Assembly (NCBI GenBank): GCA_958496175.1
Contig: OY292276.1
Location: 60,029,080 to 60,093,079 of the forward strand
DNA from: Sisyra terminalis
Lineage: Eukaryota > Arthropoda > Insecta > Neuroptera > Sisyridae
Length of the DNA: 64,000 bases
Direction: 5' to 3'
Below are positions 21,626-31,823 of this stretch, in pieces. A model generated the notes under the pieces. The model was given only the letters and a program-made list of their open reading frames with translations. It did not search any database and had not been told where the DNA came from. Each line of letters begins with the position of its first letter. Position 1 is the first letter of the stretch. A program made the translations under genes and the position numbers.

Positions 21626-21948
21626 AATTTGAAATCATTACATTTAAAATGGTTTTAAGAACTTTAAACGACTTTTAAATGGGTTTTTTGGACATTTCAA
21701 TGTCTCAAAAAAATTATAAGTACATTCTTTCAATTTTTAACTACTTTGAAATTAATAGAGTCCTATTTATGTTAATATGATTAAATACATTTATTAAGTT
21801 GTCCCCTACTTAAAAAAAGGCATTTAAAGGCATTTTAAAATCATTATATTTAAAATTACTTTAATCGACTTTTAATTGTTTTTTTGGACATTCAAAATGT
21901 CTTTAAATGCCTCTTTTTTAACAGAGTAAATCTTTCTCTATCTTTCAC

Positions 21949-22105
21949 CAAGGATTATAAATTACACAGGTTGCTTCATTAGAAAAAAAAAATGATGTCA
22001 TACGAAGAATTTTGAAATTTGAATCAATGTGAAGATATATAAGAATTTCTTCTGAATACGTCACGTAGCGCTGCATGAGGCCACCTGTGTATTATATAAA
22101 CCTTG
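21949..22105 (-). mobile_element. Short Mutator-like MITE (copy 4)
   Basis: 157 bp with ends CAAGGATTATAAATTACACA and TGTGTATTATATAAACCTTG, orientation opposite to copies 1, 3 and 5. No target duplication is recognisable. Confidence 0.7.
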
Positions 22106-22109
22106 GATT

Positions 22110-23060
22110 GGAATACCTTCTTAAGTATGGTACCTTGGTTCTTTTGTCATTTTCATAGCCTCCTTGACTTAATTAGTGTAAATGAGAAAAAACGTATAGG
22201 GACTATTGTATGTTATTATTATTGTATGAATGGAATTATATCACGTTCAAATTTCTAGGGATTTTAAAATAGGCTTGGGGGAAAAATTTCGACCGGTTGG
22301 CATCCCTGACACTGATAGCTTCGGTAAGTTAGTGGTCTTAATACACTAGTGGCGGCGCCACATCTTGACCCATTTCCCATAATGCATTTCAGGATTTTAA
22401 TACCTTCTTATGTATAGAATCTTAGTTCTTTTGTAATTTTCATAGCCTCATTGACCTACTTAGTGTAAATGAGAACAAAAGTAGAGGGACTATTGTATAT
22501 TTTTATTATTATATAAATGGAATTTTACTACGCTCAAATTTAGGGGAATTTAAAATAGGCTTGAGGGAAAAAATTCGACCGGTTGGCATCCTTGCAACTT
22601 ATAGTTTCGGCGAATTAGTGTTCCAGATACACTAGTGGCGGCGCCACAATTTCCCATGATGCATTGCAAAATGGGAATACCTTCTTATACATATTACCTT
22701 AGTTCTTTTGTCATTTTCATAGCCTACTTGAACTACTTAGTGTAAATGAGAACGAAAGTAGAGGGACTATTGTATATATTATTATTATTATATAAATGGA
22801 ATTTTATTACGTTCAAATTTAGGGGATTTTAAAATAGACTTTGTGGGAAAATTTCGACTGGTTGGCATTCCTGACCCTGATAATTTTGGTGAATTAGTGT
22901 TTTGGACACACTAGTGGCGGCGCCACATATTGACCCATTTCCCATAATGCATTTCAGGATTTAAATACCCTCTTATGTATGGTACCTTGGTTCTTTTGTC
23001 ATTTTCATAGCCTCCTTGACCTACTTAGTGTAAATGAGAAAAAAAAAGTATAGGGCAACA
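22110..23060 (+). repeat. Tandem repeat, unit about 285 bp, three and a part copies
   Basis: Unit starts near 22,117, 22,402, 22,681 and 22,967 carry CTTCTTA(T/A)GTAT then CCTTGGTTCTTTTGTCATTT. Inside each full unit are TTCGACCGGTTGGCATCC and CACTAGTGGCGGCGCCAC, the latter containing a palindrome and being the most GC-rich word of the unit. The last copy is cut off. Non-coding. Confidence 0.8.
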
Positions 23061-23251
23061 ATAAAGCAGTCCCTGTTAACAAAAAAGGCATTTCAAATGC
23101 AATGATTTCCTACCCAAACTAGGGGAAAATCGACAATCGAAAATTAATCAACCGACCAAATTATGATCGTAAAAATGTTGCACATTGATTTGTCGAACAA
23201 TTTTTTTCGAATAATTCCTTGGAAAACCCGAAAAATGCCAATTTTACTAAC

Positions 23252-23298
23252 CTTATTCGAACGCCAAATGTTCCACTTGTTTTCGAACTTGCATCCAT
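23252..23298 (-). CDS. Possible first coding exon of an unidentified gene
   Basis: On the minus strand a start codon in good context (GGAAACATGGATG, 23,298) begins MDASSKTSGTFGVRI and ends at AATAAG before a donor-like GTTAGT. The 200 bp ahead of it (to about 23,500) are stop-rich and resemble a 5' leader. No second exon was found toward lower coordinates, where tandem repeats begin, so the exon could equally be an orphan. Low confidence. Confidence 0.25.
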
Positions 23299-23609
23299 GT
23301 TTCCACAATTGAAAAATAATTTCCAGCACTACACTAACATTAAATAACCACTTAACAATTGAAAAACAATAAAAGTTTTCAATTTTTCCACTTTTAAACC
23401 ATTGAAAACTTCCAAAATTCGATTCCAAAACTAAACGCCGAAGATACTTTGACTTGTTGACAAATAACAACAAAAACAAAAGCGCGGCGTTTATGGTTCG
23501 ACGGCTAACGAGCGATCGTGTTTTGTTTATGGAAATTCAAAATTTGTGATTTTCCAAAAGGAAAAGAAATATTTGTAAAGATTTTTGATCTCAATGTACA
23601 ATTGAGTTT

Positions 23610-23841
23610 TAAAAAATTAATTTGGTGGTTCCACACTTTCATGGAGCCACCCTGCCCGTGGTTGGGTCTCAAGTGGACCGTGGATTCTTCCCGATTAACC
23701 CCCAAGTCATATTGTATTCGTCGTCCACGTGACAATTTTACAAATCAAACCACAAAATTTGGTAATTGTAAGGTTCAAAACAAATTTTGTGGGAAATTAA
23801 AAGCGTTAATGTTCTTTTTAGGATTCAACATCGAATTCTAG
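23610..23841 (-). pseudogene. Broken inverted copy of the GH16 beta-1,3-glucanase gene
   Basis: The minus strand reads DLGVNREESTVHLRPNHGQG and then SMKVWNHQIN (about 23,708 down to 23,616). The intact gene has DLGVKRGECTLHFGPNRGQD and SMKVWNYQMN. Farther 5' on the same strand (23,838-23,821) EFDVES corresponds to the active-site EIDIMES with one residue lost, and a stop codon follows at once. Between them lies about 110 bp, part of it unlike the parent, and the frame is broken. Only this middle part survives: no signal peptide or C-terminus is seen. It lies about 640 bp upstream of the intact gene in opposite orientation. Confidence 0.8.
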
Positions 23842-23925
23842 AAAGTCCACATTGAAGAATGCCATAATTTACACCGTGTAAATCGATAAAATTTTCGCCA
23901 ATTGACATATTGAACGAAGAGTGTC

Positions 23926-23941
23926 CAAGGGGAATTACATG
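23926..23941 (-). repeat. Isolated near-copy of the GTAATTCCCCTG core
   Basis: CAAGGGGAATTACATG differs from the array core by one extra A. It lies between the GH16 pseudogene and the GH16 gene, outside any array. Confidence 0.5.
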
Positions 23942-24477
23942 TCAGCATATCATCTGGACCTGGTGATCGATTGAAAATTTAACAAGGATACTCAGCAAAT
24001 TTTATTCAATTGATATTTGCGAAAAAGACAAACAATATTTTAAGGAATTGAATTTTGTTTATCAATGTTTTCTTTGAACTTTAAATTCGTCATTCTGGGT
24101 TTTTTTTCTTTATATTTATTGAGAATTGTTTTTCCTTGGCCAATACCACACGTTGACCCTGAGTTAAAGAAAACCCATCTCCGTGGGTAGTTCGTTACAT
24201 AGTTCATAATATAAATATCTACTTAAATTGATTATATGCAGTTAAGCTGTTTATGGTATTAAACATTAAACTTTTGGTAATTCCATATTTTTTTTTCGAT
24301 CCTTCTTTATCAAAATGCAATGGTCAAGATAATTGTTTGTGAATTATTATTTTTTACTTTACCCTTACTCAATAATTCCATTTATCATATAATTATAGAA
24401 TTAAGATAACATTTCGATAAGTGCACATAAATAAATTGTGTGCATTTTGCGGGAATCGGATTCAAAAACGCATCACA

Positions 24478-25679
24478 ATGCATTTTATATGCGTGGCGAT
24501 TGGTTCGTTGACGTTTGTGGCGACTTTTGCTTGGGCCCAGGAATGCCTGCCGACACCGACAACCACCAGCGGAACGGCGGCAATTCAGGGTCCATTGTGT
24601 TCCGGACAATTGATTTTCGAGGATAATTTCGATTGGTATGATCTATCGAAGTGGGCACCCGAGGTGGACTTGGTTCCGGGTGAGTTTGAATGGTATGACG
24701 ATTCGCCGACAAACGCCTATTCGAAGAATGGACGTTTATTTATCAGGCCGTCATTGACGGCGAATGAATTCGGCGATGATTTTCTCTACGGCGGAACAAT
24801 TAACTTGGGTGATCGGTGAGCATTGTGAATGATTTTCTTTGATAAATTCCACCGCCAATTGTTGTAGATGTCGCGGTGATGGACAATGTTATCAACAAGC
24901 ATCGCCCGGCCAAATTCTTCCGCCGATTCGGTCGGCCCGACTTGACACCCAGGATAAGTTTAGTTTCAAATACGGTTACATGGAAGTGGGCGCCAAACTA
25001 CCACGTGGCGATTGGTTGTGGCCGGCGATTTGGCTGATGCCGCAATACTCTCCATACGGAGAGTGGCCAACGGGCGGCGAAATCGACATAATGGAATCAC
25101 GAGGTAATCTAAATCTTTACGTGGACGACTACAATGACTTGGGCGTTAAACGGGGAGAATGTACCCTCCACTTTGGACCCAATCGTGGGCAGGACGGCTC
25201 CATGAAAGTGTGGAACTACCAGATGAACGACGGCGGCTTCAACAACGGATTGCACACGTTTGCCCTGGAATGGACCGAGAACCACATCAAAATCTACTAC
25301 GACCAAAATCTGGTCAATACAATCGAGCCGGCGACTAATTTCTGGGATTTGGGAAACTTCACCGGCGATAATCCGTGGAGTAGTGGCACGAAAATGGCAC
25401 CGTTCGATCAAGAGTTTTATTTGCTGCTCAATCTGGCCGTTGGCGGGCCGGGATTTTTCCCGGATGGATTCGGAAACAAACCGTGGACCAACGGCGATCC
25501 GGAAGTATTATATGTCTCATCTAAATAACATATCCAAGATATTTATCCGTTTCTGTTTTTAGTCGGCTACTCGATTTTGGGAGGCCCGCGACCAATGGCT
25601 TCCCACTTGGCCGTTAAATGATAACGACGGCGACGATGCGGCTCTTCAAATCGACTACGTACGAATTTGGGCTTTGTAA
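24478..25679 (+). CDS. GH16 beta-1,3-glucanase, catalytic residues intact
   Basis: Three exons: 24,478-24,815, 24,868-25,504 and 25,563-25,679, with GT-AG introns of 52 and 58 bp, give 363 residues. The start gives a signal peptide, MHFICVAIGSLTFVATFAWA. Domain landmarks: LCSGQLIFEDNFD, KWAPEV, YGYMEVGAKLPRGDWLWPA, GGEIDIMESRG, LHTFALEW, LLLNLAVGG and, in exon 3, FWEARDQWLPTWPL and IDYVRIWAL. The GH16 catalytic pattern ExDxxE is complete (Glu184, Asp186, Glu189). The protein should therefore cleave beta-1,3-glucans of fungi or plants rather than only bind them as GNBPs do. The N-terminal CBM39-type glucan-binding domain of GNBPs is absent. Enzymes of this layout are known from insect guts. 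Unspliced, exon 2 would end early in a stop, so the last exon is needed for a complete fold. Confidence 0.92.
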
Positions 25680-25964
25680 AACATTGTCCGGAAAATATTT
25701 AGCTGTATAATTTGATAGAAAATATATAAAAAAATAATTAAATGAGTGACAATTTATTCCTGATCCTTTAATCAGTCGAATCACTTTGGAAACGTTGGTT
25801 GAATCGAAAAGTATGGAAAATATTTTCCAAATCCTAAAAAAAAAACACTTTTGTAATATGGTGCCCCAATTTGGGTTTATTTGGAAGCGTTTGCAGGTCG
25901 GAAAGTGTGGAAAATATTTACCAAGTCCTCAAAACCACTCATATATTTGGGGAAACTCATTGAC
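25680..25964. other. Flank between GH16 gene and core-motif array
   Basis: Possible polyadenylation region, then sequence with GGAAAATATTT repeats (near 25,816 and 25,910). No gene seen. Confidence 0.45.
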
Positions 25965-28680
25965 ATGTAATTCCCCTGTCAATATAAACGTCAACGTAGG
26001 GGGAAGTTGGTGAATTTGAAGCAAAAGAATTCCAAATTAAACAGTATAAAATTATTAATTCAATGTTTTATATCAGAATAGTTCTTTTACTGTGCAGAAC
26101 TAACAGAAATTACTGGCAATCGTAAATTGGGAAACACATGCATGTGATTGACGTGTAATTCCCCTGGCAATATAAACGTCAACGTAGAGGGAAGTTGGTG
26201 AATTTGAAGCAAAAGAATTCCAAATTAAACGATATAAAACTATTAATTCAATGTTTTATATCAGAATAATTCTTTTACTGCGTAAAGACAACAGAAATTA
26301 CAGGGAATTATAAATTGGGAAACACATGCATGACATTGTCGTGTAATTCCCCTGTCAACATAAATATAATATCAATTGGCGACAATTTTCTTGTCTTATG
26401 AAGCATAAAGCGTAGACTTTTTAACATAAAACTTTAAAAGCTTTGTGTAAAAAGTTAAAAAGAAAGTTTTTATACTGCCATTATTAAACAATTCCTTTGA
26501 TATGTATTATATTTGACTTAAGAATTTGAGCAAAGGGAATTTTAAATCAGCCTGTGTATAGTTGTTAAACCAATGTTTAAAAGCAGCGGATCGATATGAA
26601 CAAATATTTTCTTTGAGTAAACTTATCGGAAATTATTTGCATGAATACCATTGGGAACTATAATTGCAATGTAATTCCCCTGTCAATGATAAACGTCAAA
26701 CTGATGTGAAACTTTTGATTTTTGACCTCAAAAGAATCGGAAATTAATCCCTGTATGGTTCTTAATTTAAAGTTTACAAAAATTTAATCAGTCTAAATAA
26801 TTTTTAACTATTCAAAATTAACATAAATTAGTTGCACTAATACATTGAAAAAAACCGGCATGTAATTCCCCTGGCAACATTTATATAACATCAATTGGCG
26901 ACAATTTTGTCGTTTTATGAAGCATAAAGCATAGACTTTTTACCATAAAACTTTCAAAGCTTTGTGTTAAAAGTTAAAACGAAAGTTTTTATGCTGTTAG
27001 TATTAAACAATTCCTTTGAAATTTATTATATTTGACTTATGAATTTGAGCCAAAGGCATTTTAAATCAGCCGGTGTATAGTCGCTGAATTAATGTTTAAA
27101 AGCAGTGGATCAATATGGAAAATCTTTTCTTTGAGTAAACTTAACGGAAATTATTTGCATGAAGATCATTGGGAAACTAATTGCAATGTAATTCCCCTGT
27201 CAATGATAAACGTCAAACTGATGTGAAACTTTTGATTTTTGACCTCAAAATAATCGAAAATTAATCCCTGTATGGTTCTTAATTTAAAGTTTACAAACAT
27301 TTAATCAGTCTAAATAAGTTTAACTGTTTAAAATTAACTAAAATTACTTGCATATTAATTGGGAAAACCCGGCATGTAATTCCCCTGGTAATATTAAAGT
27401 AAAACTCTTGAAATTAAATGAATCAATCAGTTTAGTAAAATAAATTAATGTATAACTGCAGTGGATCGGTTCAAGTAAATATTATTGTAACAATAATGGC
27501 TATTTGCATCAATCGATAGATTAATTGGAATGTAATTCCCCTGTCAAAATTAAATCATGTAATTTGCTAAAATTTGATGTCATACACCGGAATCATAAGT
27601 TCTGACACATTAATTTAAGTAAAACCAGATAATTTTAAACATTTCTATATACGTTTTACCCTTAATTCGCAATTTTAATTAATTCTTCCTTAACTCCTCG
27701 GATATACGTCAAACTGATTACAAACTTTTGATTTTTGATCTCAAAAAATGAGAAATGAATCGATTTACGGTTCTTAATACAAAATTTAAGAACGTTTAAT
27801 AAGACTAAATAATTTTTAACTATTCAAAGTTAATATAAATTAGTTGCATCAATACATTGGGGACAACCGGGATGTAATTCCCCTGTCAATATTAAATCAT
27901 GTAATTTGCTAAAATTTGATGTCATACACCGGAATCATAAGTTCTGACGCATTAATTTAAGCAAAACTAGATAATTTTAAACATTTTATATAAGTTCTAC
28001 CCTTAATTTGTAATTTTGATTAATTCTTCCCTAATTCCTCGGATAAACGTCAAACTGATATGAAATTTTTGATTTTGATCTCAAAAGAATCGGAAATTAT
28101 TTGGTGTATGCTTCTTAATGGTTCAATATGGATAATCTTTTCTTTGAGTAAACTTAACGGAAACTATTTGCAAGAATACCATTGGGAAACTAATCGCAAT
28201 GTAATTCCCCTGTCAAAGATAAACGTCAAACTTTTGATTTTGACCTCAAAAGAATCGGCAATTAATCTCTGTATAGTTCTTGAAAGCTTACAAACATTTA
28301 ATCAGCTTAAATAATTTTCAACTATTCAAAATTAACAGAAATTAATTGCATTAATACATTGAGCAAACCCGGCACGTAATTCCCCTGGCAATATTAAAGT
28401 AAAACTCTTGAAATTAAATAAATCAATCAGTACTTAGTAAGATAAATTATTGTGCAAATGCAATGGATCGGTTCAAGTAAATATTATTGTAACAATAACG
28501 ACTATTTGCATCAATTGATAGATTTATTGGAATGTAATTCCCCTGGCAATATTAAATCATGTAATTTGCTAAAATTTGATGTTATACACCGGAATCATAA
28601 GTTCTAACGCATTAACTTAAGTAAAACCAGACAATAATAAACATTTTTGTTATAAGTTTTACTCTTAATTCGTAATTTTC
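25965..28680 (+). repeat. Core-motif array 1: GTAATTCCCCTG at about 170-bp steps, plus orientation
   Basis: Exact GTAATTCCCCTG begins at 25967, 26155, 26343, 26671, 26862, 27188, 27376, 27532, 27874, 28201, 28376 and 28534, each usually in ATGTAATTCCCCTG(T/G)CAA. Steps are 156-191 bp or about 326-342 bp, that is one or two units. At double steps a decayed core is visible (for example ACAATTCCTTTGA near 26,490 and 27,010). Sequence between cores falls into several subfamilies that differ strongly. Near-identical 188-bp units occur at 25,965-26,345, and a larger block of about 517 bp is repeated (26,343 and 26,862). No protein coding. Confidence 0.9.
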
Positions 28681-28955
28681 ATTAATTCTTCTTAAATTCC
28701 TCCTCTACTACCCTTAAATGTCAGTATAATATTGATTTAACGTTGATATTTTTATACTATAGGACTATAGTGTAAAACTCTATTGTTAATAGGTCACCAA
28801 AGAAATACGGTGAACCTCTTTAAAAGAATTTCATAGTTTTTTTTTTTCAAATGTAACATTAATTATATACAAATGTATAGAAGTGCTTAAACAAAGTATA
28901 AATATAAACCGATAATCTTCTCGTTAAATATAAAACATCTAGACTTTGCGGAATT
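28681..28955. other. Flank between array 1 and EMC8/9
   Basis: AT-rich 3' flank of the minus-strand EMC8/9 gene. Nothing else seen. Confidence 0.45.
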
Positions 28956-29647
28956 TCATTCTAAATATAATTTCATAGCGTCTTCTATTTCCTCGTTTAA
29001 TTTTTCATTGGTCCAATCTTTGGCGACGTTGTCCAAGTGGTTATCAAAGTCGATCAACTCCAGCTGGTCCCGAATACGAATCAACGACGATGCCGCCAAC
29101 TCGGCACCTGGTGGATACACGGAAACGTGGTCCACATGCTTCCACTTGCCGTCGTTGACATTGCGCTGCTGCACAAAATGCAATGGGAAATCTTCCTTTG
29201 CATTTCGCGTGTGTGGACTTAGTTTCATGTTGTCGACGATGAACAAACATGCGGATGGAAAGTTTTCGGCGATTTTATCGGCAATCCGATGATGCACCGC
29301 TTTCTCGGCGTTGGTGTTGCGCAAATGTTCGCTGGCCGCATAGTAACCGGCGATTATTAGTCCTCGACTCGTGGCCCATTGATCAATCTAGACAATGCAT
29401 CGGCGAAATGGTAAAATGACTCAGGAAATAATTAATTTATGTATACTTGTATGAGGGCCAGCTCCGCCATTGGGGTGACATATAAACAGTCGTGGAACAG
29501 TGGAATGGCATCGACAAAGTCCAACATTTTCGGCTTGTGTCCATCTTTTTTCACTAAAAGTATTCCATTGATGGCACAGTGCGGATATTTGGCCGCATGC
29601 AATAAAATTTTCGAATAGGCCTGCACCGAAATCTTCACGTCAACCAT
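28956..29647 (-). CDS. EMC8: ER membrane protein complex subunit 8/9
   Basis: Two exons on the minus strand, 29,447-29,647 and 28,956-29,387, joined by a 59-bp GT-AG intron in phase 0, give 210 residues, the usual length. It starts MVDVKISVQAYSKILLHAAK and contains YPHCAINGILL, DAIPLFH, LYVTPMAELALIQ, then RGLIIAGYYAAS, FPSACLFIVDN and a C-terminal helix ending DAMKLYLE. This is the MPN-like fold of EMC8/EMC9. The zinc-binding JAMM residues of MPN+ proteases are absent, as expected for the family. The EMC inserts multi-pass and tail-anchored proteins into the ER membrane, and this subunit faces the cytosol. Insects usually have one EMC8/9 gene. It lies between two inverted arrays of the 12-bp core motif. 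Confidence 0.93.
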
Positions 29648-31640
29648 TTTTAAATGTTGACACTACAGACTTTCTGTATTATCGACTTTATGTCAAAATT
29701 TGACATTGCACACTACTGCGCTCTGTAGACATCTGGACGAACTAATTAAGGGAACCAAATTTTAAAAAAAAAGGGAAAAATTGAAAATAAAATTATAAAT
29801 AAATTAATGATAATTATTTATGGGTTATTGATGGTTTAGAAAATAAGGAGATTTAAGAAAGTAATTTAAAAATCAAATGATTAAATCAACGTTTCAATAT
29901 ATGAATTATATGGAAATCCTTTGGGATTGTAATGTTACAATATTATCATCTTCATCATCGTTATTAAGATCTGTTTTGATGATGTTCACGGATGAAAGAG
30001 CGGGTGGGCGATGATGCCGATAATGTAGAAGAGTAATAGAATATCCATCCCTTTAAAATTGCCTCATTCAACCCCCAAATTACACACCTGTTTGTGTATT
30101 AAATAGAGTCGTTAGTTGTATGTATTGGTGTGTTAACGGGACAGGGGGTGGAACGAGTGAGAGAAACAGAGTTCCCGAGGGAGTGTGCATGTCTTCCCCT
30201 TGCTCTACACGCCAGCTACTGAACTGCAGTCAAGCCGCAAATCCGCTTACCAGTACAAATTAATCATTGGAAATTCATCCAGCACAACCCCTGGCGACGG
30301 CGCTTCTAATACCCCCCACATCAACCCCAAACCACCAACTCCAAATCGCACCTCATCCACCCCCATAATCTACAACCAACATTCATATATCACAACTGTA
30401 ATGATTTCATATTTAAAAAATATAATGTTGCCAATGAATTAGTTTATTAGAACACCCCAACTCCGCATTGGTAACACAATATCAACGATTTATTTATAGT
30501 TTCACACCTCTACAAGGCACCGATAAGAATCTCCTGAAAAAAAATCTATTATTACACCTAAAATTGTATATTTAAGCTTACAAGTTCTCAGGTATATAAA
30601 GTTTCAATTCTTTATAAATTTCCAATTTGGTGGCCAATTTTTGTGGACCGAAAACCTTAATTCAATGCTGTCTATTGTCACGTGTGAAGATGAAGGTAGA
30701 AAGGACAATTATTGTGCGTTGGTACTTGATTGGCTCCACATGCACCCGGAATTCAATGATCGAGAAATTGGCATCGAGAAGTACTTTACGTTTTCAACAA
30801 CACCAACCGCAAATAATTGTGTTAAAATGATCTAATAATGTCGTAAAAGGTTCCTTTCAATACCGCAGTCGACCCTCCACCTCGACATCCACTAAAAATA
30901 GTGAAATATTTAGTTAGAAATAAAGTTATTGGGTCTAACACTTACCAAATTCAATGGATTTCATTCAATTGATTTTTAAGTGGCAATTTTAAACCGACCA
31001 CATTTATAATTGTCACAACAAACATTTGCGAAAATAATTGGCATTTGAATAGCGCTGGAAATATGATGCAAATCGTTCCACTTGCATTGTCCGCAACAGC
31101 AAAAAAAAAAACGATTTTATCTACAAAGAAAAAAAAGTTTCATATCAATTTAATTAAAAAAAAAAAAAAAACACTTACACCTAAAACCACACAAACATAA
31201 TTAATCGGTTCAGTCGTAGCACAAATATTTATTTTTCAAATTAAGTGTAATTATATTATGACAAGAGCCGGCGCGATAATCTTGGAAAAGAGGAAGAAAC
31301 TTTCTTTCGGACTCATTATTTTCATTTTAATAATACAATACATTGTTAATGTAATATAATATAATATGAGGCCGCATATATGGATCTTAAAAATCGTGAC
31401 GTGGCACTTATAAACATAAATAGTCATATTTTTTTTTCTTTTGGAAAATGTTAAGTTAATAGAAGAATATAAAAAAAAAAAAACGGTGGACGTGTAAGTT
31501 AATGGATATTTAATTAAAATGTGAAGCGAAATGGAAAAAAAATCGATTCTTTATTACACAGACATTGTACAAATGGAGGTGGTGAAGAATATCGTAGGTT
31601 TAGCGGTGTGAATTTCACAAGTTTGGAAGAGCAAAACTAT
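29648..31640. other. Intergenic DNA with weak exon-like pieces
   Basis: The first 100 bp are the likely EMC8/9 promoter and leader. The frame at 30,641-30,835 (plus) has fairly balanced composition but no recognisable domain. On the minus strand a donor-like TTTG before GTAAGTG near 30,947 and acceptors near 30,890 and 31,121 could mark small exons, one of them holding VADNASGTICIIF. I cannot assemble a convincing gene. Confidence 0.35.
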
Positions 31641-31652
31641 GTAATTCCCCTG
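31641..31652 (+). repeat. Single plus-orientation core at the edge of array 2
   Basis: Exact GTAATTCCCCTG in a TATGTAATTCCCCTGAAC context. It is inverted relative to the 17 copies that follow from 31,824, so the array begins with an orientation switch. Confidence 0.7.
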
Positions 31653-31823
31653 AACTTATATATCTGTCATTGATTGGTTTCAATTTGCCATTCCTGGATT
31701 TGGTAAGCGTATTTAATACCGTACCACAAATATTAATAGGCACTTAAACATTTAACAGGTTCCACAATCATATGTGGTCAATTTAAATCGATTTGCAATT
31801 GACTATGACAGATAGATACTTAA

